From Acidobacteriota bacterium (GTDB lineage Bacteria > Acidobacteriota > UBA890), in the NCBI GenBank assembly GCA_022563115.1, contig JADFNY010000158.1, forward strand, positions 1-8,330: a stretch of 8,330 bases of DNA, read 5' to 3'. Position numbers and translations under genes: made by a program. This document shows, one piece after another, positions 6,383 to 8,330 of the stretch. The notes below the pieces were generated by a model. It was not told where the DNA came from and searched no databases. It saw only the letters and a program-made list of their open reading frames with translations. Numbering within the stretch: position 1 is the stretch's first letter; each line of letters begins with the position of its first letter.

Positions 6383-7335
6383 TGGCGGCGGCGAACGGGC
6401 TCATCCTCGCCATCGGAGGCAACGCCCTCATCGGTGCCGGCGAGGAGAAGAGCATTCCGCAGCAGTACCGCCGGGCGGAGGAGACCCTACGGCGGATCCT
6501 GCCGCTGGTCGAGCAGCACGAACATGTCCTTATCGTCCACGGCAACGGGCCGCAGGTGGGCAACGAGCTGCTGCGCAGCGAGATCGCTGAGGCGCAGCTC
6601 GTTCCGCTTCCCCTGGACGTGCTCGTCGCCGACTGCCAGGGGGTGATGGGCTACCTGCTGCAGCAGGTGCTCGCCAACCTGCTGGCCGAGCAAGGGATCA
6701 CGCGCTCTGTCCTGACGATCGTCACGCAAGTGGTCGTTGCCGAGGACGACCCGGCCTTCGCCTCGCCGAGCAAGCCGGTCGGAGGCTTCCTCACCGAGGA
6801 ACAGGCCGGCGAAGATAGGCGTCGTGGCTGGGACGTCGTGGAGGACGCCGGCCGCGGCTGGCGGCGCGTCGTCCCTTCCCCGCAGCCGCTGGAGGTCGTC
6901 GAGCTGGAGTGCATCCGGGCGATGTACGCGAGCGGCGCGATCGTGCTGGCGGCCGGCGGCGGGGGAATACCTGTCGTCAGGAACGGCACGCGCCTCGAGG
7001 GTGTCGAGGCCGTCGTCGACAAGGACCACGTCACCGCGCTGCTCGCCGGCGAGCTGAAACCGGGGCGACTCGTGATGCTGACGGCCGTCGATGAACTGCA
7101 CGTCGGCCACGGAACGCCCGACGAACGGTCCCTCGGGGAGGTGGACGTCGCCGAGCTGCGGGAACATTATCGGGCCGGCGAGTTTTCCCGGGGAAGCATG
7201 AGGCCGAAGGTCACCTGCGTGCTGTCGTACCTGGAGGGAGCTTCGGGAGTCGACGGGCGCAGCGCCTTGATCACCTCTCCCGAGGCGCTAGGGGAGGCCC
7301 TGGCGGGGCGCGCCGGGACCAAGGTCCGGCCCTGA
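6382..7335 (+). CDS. arcC: Carbamate kinase family protein
   Basis: Encodes 317 residues, the normal size for carbamate kinase, a cytoplasmic amino-acid-kinase-fold enzyme that transfers phosphate between carbamoyl phosphate and ADP. Key motifs are intact and in order: AIGGNALI (10-17), VHGNGPQVGN (52-61), DPAFASPSKPVGGF with Lys131, RRVVPSPQP, AAGGGGIPV (190-198) and VDKDHVTALLA (Asp213, Lys214, Asp215 within it), then FSRGSMRPKV near the C-terminus. The start codon overlaps the stop of the upstream gene by one base, so translation is probably coupled. No arginine deiminase or ornithine carbamoyltransferase gene is in the window, so the usual arginine-fermentation role is unsupported here. 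The symbol reflects family membership; the true substrate may differ. Confidence 0.88.
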   Translation: MAAANGLILAIGGNALIGAGEEKSIPQQYRRAEETLRRILPLVEQHEHVLIVHGNGPQVGNELLRSEIAEAQLVPLPLDVLVADCQGVMGYLLQQVLANLLAEQGITRSVLTIVTQVVVAEDDPAFASPSKPVGGFLTEEQAGEDRRRGWDVVEDAGRGWRRVVPSPQPLEVVELECIRAMYASGAIVLAAGGGGIPVVRNGTRLEGVEAVVDKDHVTALLAGELKPGRLVMLTAVDELHVGHGTPDERSLGEVDVAELREHYRAGEFSRGSMRPKVTCVLSYLEGASGVDGRSALITSPEALGEALAGRAGTKVRP

Positions 7336-7399
7336 CGCGTCGGTCGAGTAGAACCCCGCAACTCACGTCTGCACCAAGCATCCGGGATCCGCGTCTACC

Positions 7400-7495
7400 A
7401 TGCTCTACGAACGAGAGGCACGCGAAGAGATGCCAGCACAGGTCGAGCGGTTGCGTCAGAAGGCTGGGCGGCTCCCGCCGTCCGACTACAAATAG
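7400..7495 (+). CDS. Possible 31-residue ORF or gene remnant
   Basis: An ATG at 7400 opens a 31-codon frame ending at TAG 7493-7495. The peptide begins MLYEREAREEMPAQVERL and ends PPSDYK. It is charged and likely helical through residue 22, and does not look like a shadow of another gene, because nothing overlaps it. No good ribosome site precedes it, although the same frame is open back to a TAG at 7349. It could be a small protein or the 3' end of a decayed gene. It sits in the 168-base gap between the carbamate kinase and the membrane protein, where I see nothing else. Confidence 0.25.
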   Translation: MLYEREAREEMPAQVERLRQKAGRLPPSDYK

Positions 7496-7503
7496 GCGTA
7501 CGC

Positions 7504-8004
7504 ATGGATTCCCCGGCCCGAACGTGGGCCCGCCGCGTCGTCCGCGACGGCTTGCTGCTCAGTGTCGTGTTCAGCGTGATCATTGTCGGCACCGTGCTGA
7601 TCGACCCCTGGATCATGCTCGAGAACTACCCTCCCGGGATCCGCGAGTCGGTCACACCGCCCGACGACCTCCCGGTGGTCCTGCCGGTCGTCATCGGTGT
7701 GGGCATGATGGTGGTGCTCGTATGGCTGATGGTGCGCTCGATCGTTGCGTTGGCGCGCGAACGCGGAGGGCATCTCGGATTCGGACGTGCGGCGCTCCAC
7801 GCCTGGCTCCTATTCCAGGTCGTCAACCTATGGGATGTCGTGATCCTCGATTGGCTGCTGTTCGTGACCATCCAGCCGGCTGCGTTCATCCTCCCCGGCA
7901 CCGAGGGACATCCCGCCTACGATGACTACCTGTTTCACTTGAAGGAGAGCTACGCGCACCCCGTGCCCTGGGTTGGCGGGTTGGTCCTGGGGGTCAAGAG
8001 GTAA
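7504..8004 (+). CDS. Small integral membrane protein of unknown function, probably C-terminally truncated
   Basis: Encodes 166 residues with three clear hydrophobic segments: about 16-33 (GLLLSVVFSVIIVGTVLI), 57-80 (after PPDDL) and 98-124. The third contains NLWDVVILDWLLF, with two acidic residues inside the membrane stretch. It is followed by FILPGTEGHPAYDDY, a motif I associate with a family of uncharacterised membrane proteins that usually have one more transmembrane helix. Here the protein ends WVGGLVLGVKR, which looks like the first turns of that last helix cut short. The stop coincides with the start of gene debris downstream, so truncation by rearrangement is likely. The ribosome site is weak (TAGGCG). 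No enzymatic motif is present. Confidence 0.6.
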   Translation: MDSPARTWARRVVRDGLLLSVVFSVIIVGTVLIDPWIMLENYPPGIRESVTPPDDLPVVLPVVIGVGMMVVLVWLMVRSIVALARERGGHLGFGRAALHAWLLFQVVNLWDVVILDWLLFVTIQPAAFILPGTEGHPAYDDYLFHLKESYAHPVPWVGGLVLGVKR

Positions 8005-8047
8005 CTGGGCGGCCAGGCCGATCGCTTGCTCAAACAGAGACGCCGCC

Positions 8048-8143
8048 GATAGCACAGCATCTTCTCTGGCCCAGGGTGGTAGTGCAGAGCGTTTGGAGGG
8101 CGGTTATATAGTGAACGGCCAGTGGTCGTTCGCCAGCGGCATC
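8048..8143 (+). pseudogene. Fragment of an acyl-CoA-dehydrogenase-like flavoprotein
   Basis: Frame 2 encodes ASSLAQGGSAERLEGGYIVN followed by GQWSFASGI. This matches the middle-domain signature of acyl-CoA-dehydrogenase-fold flavin monooxygenases (the HpaB/HsaA type), in which GGYxVxGxWsFaSG forms the beta-domain around the flavin. Only about 32 residues are recognisable (the homology could extend to about 8167). There is no start codon or N-terminal domain upstream and no C-terminal helical domain downstream, so the piece cannot be functional. Several codons end in A or T, unlike the intact genes of the window, which may mean a different origin. Confidence 0.6.
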
Positions 8144-8173
8144 CGCCAGTCCGTGTGCCACGATGGGGCTGAC

Positions 8174-8293
8174 CAGATTGCGCTTCGCGAAGGGCTGGAG
8201 CAGGCGATGGCCGCCGATGAAAACGTCTTTCTGATCGGGGAAGATATCGGCGTTTACGGCGGGGCTTTCGGCATCAAGGGCGGCCTGTTGTAA
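8174..8293 (+). pseudogene. N-terminal fragment of a 2-oxoacid dehydrogenase E1 beta subunit
   Basis: The same frame continues with LREGLEQAMAADENVFLIGE and DIGVYGGAFGIKGGLL, then TAA at 8291-8293. Residues such as GEDIGVYGGAFG are the hallmark of the first 50 or so residues of pyruvate/branched-chain 2-oxoacid dehydrogenase E1 beta (transketolase pyrimidine-binding domain). Intact relatives run to about 325 residues and have Thr-Lys-Gly-Leu where this has Lys-Gly-Gly-Leu. There is no start codon in a sensible position and the fragment follows the flavoprotein piece with only about ten codons between. The final 37 bases of the window (8294-8330) show nothing recognisable. Confidence 0.65.
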
Positions 8294-8330
8294 AAGTTCT
8301 GTTCCCTCCGAATCGTCGAAACCCCCATAT

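Overview
The window is a high-GC bacterial chromosome segment. Strong third-position G/C bias, GTG and TTG starts, short gene gaps and clear Shine-Dalgarno sites all point that way. All supported genes lie on the + strand. No RNA gene, CRISPR array or complete mobile element is visible. The gene set would fit a soil or sediment Gram-negative such as an acidobacterial or proteobacterial-like lineage, but the sequence alone does not fix the taxonomy.

Region 1 (1-2841) opens with the last 39 codons of an unidentified gene. After a 192-base spacer with an unexplained coding-like stretch comes a tight pair: a Gfo/Idh/MocA NAD(P)-dependent oxidoreductase (314-1318, TTG start) and a GMC-family FAD oxidoreductase (1315-2841, GTG start), overlapping by 4 bases. 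Together they suggest redox modification of a sugar or similar polyol. The GMC protein carries a five-cysteine insert that could hold a metal or Fe-S centre.

Region 2 (2844-4905) follows two bases after the GMC stop. An exported M24 (Xaa-Pro aminopeptidase-like) protein appears to have lost the segment holding the two metal-binding aspartates. Its base composition is clearly lower in GC than its neighbours. A VOC-superfamily protein with all four predicted metal ligands comes next.

Region 3 (5045-7335) is a two-gene unit with a 1-base stop/start overlap: a homologue of archaeal cyclic 2,3-diphosphoglycerate synthetase, then a carbamate kinase-family protein. Both families use acyl-phosphate chemistry and no arginine deiminase genes are present, so this is the most interesting functional pairing in the window.

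Region 4 (7336-8330) looks eroded. It holds a possible 31-codon ORF, a membrane protein whose C-terminus looks cut off near 8000, and two gene fragments. One comes from an acyl-CoA-dehydrogenase-like flavoprotein and one from the N-terminus of a 2-oxoacid dehydrogenase E1 beta subunit. The fragments lie next to each other in one open frame, which suggests a recombination or deletion scar.
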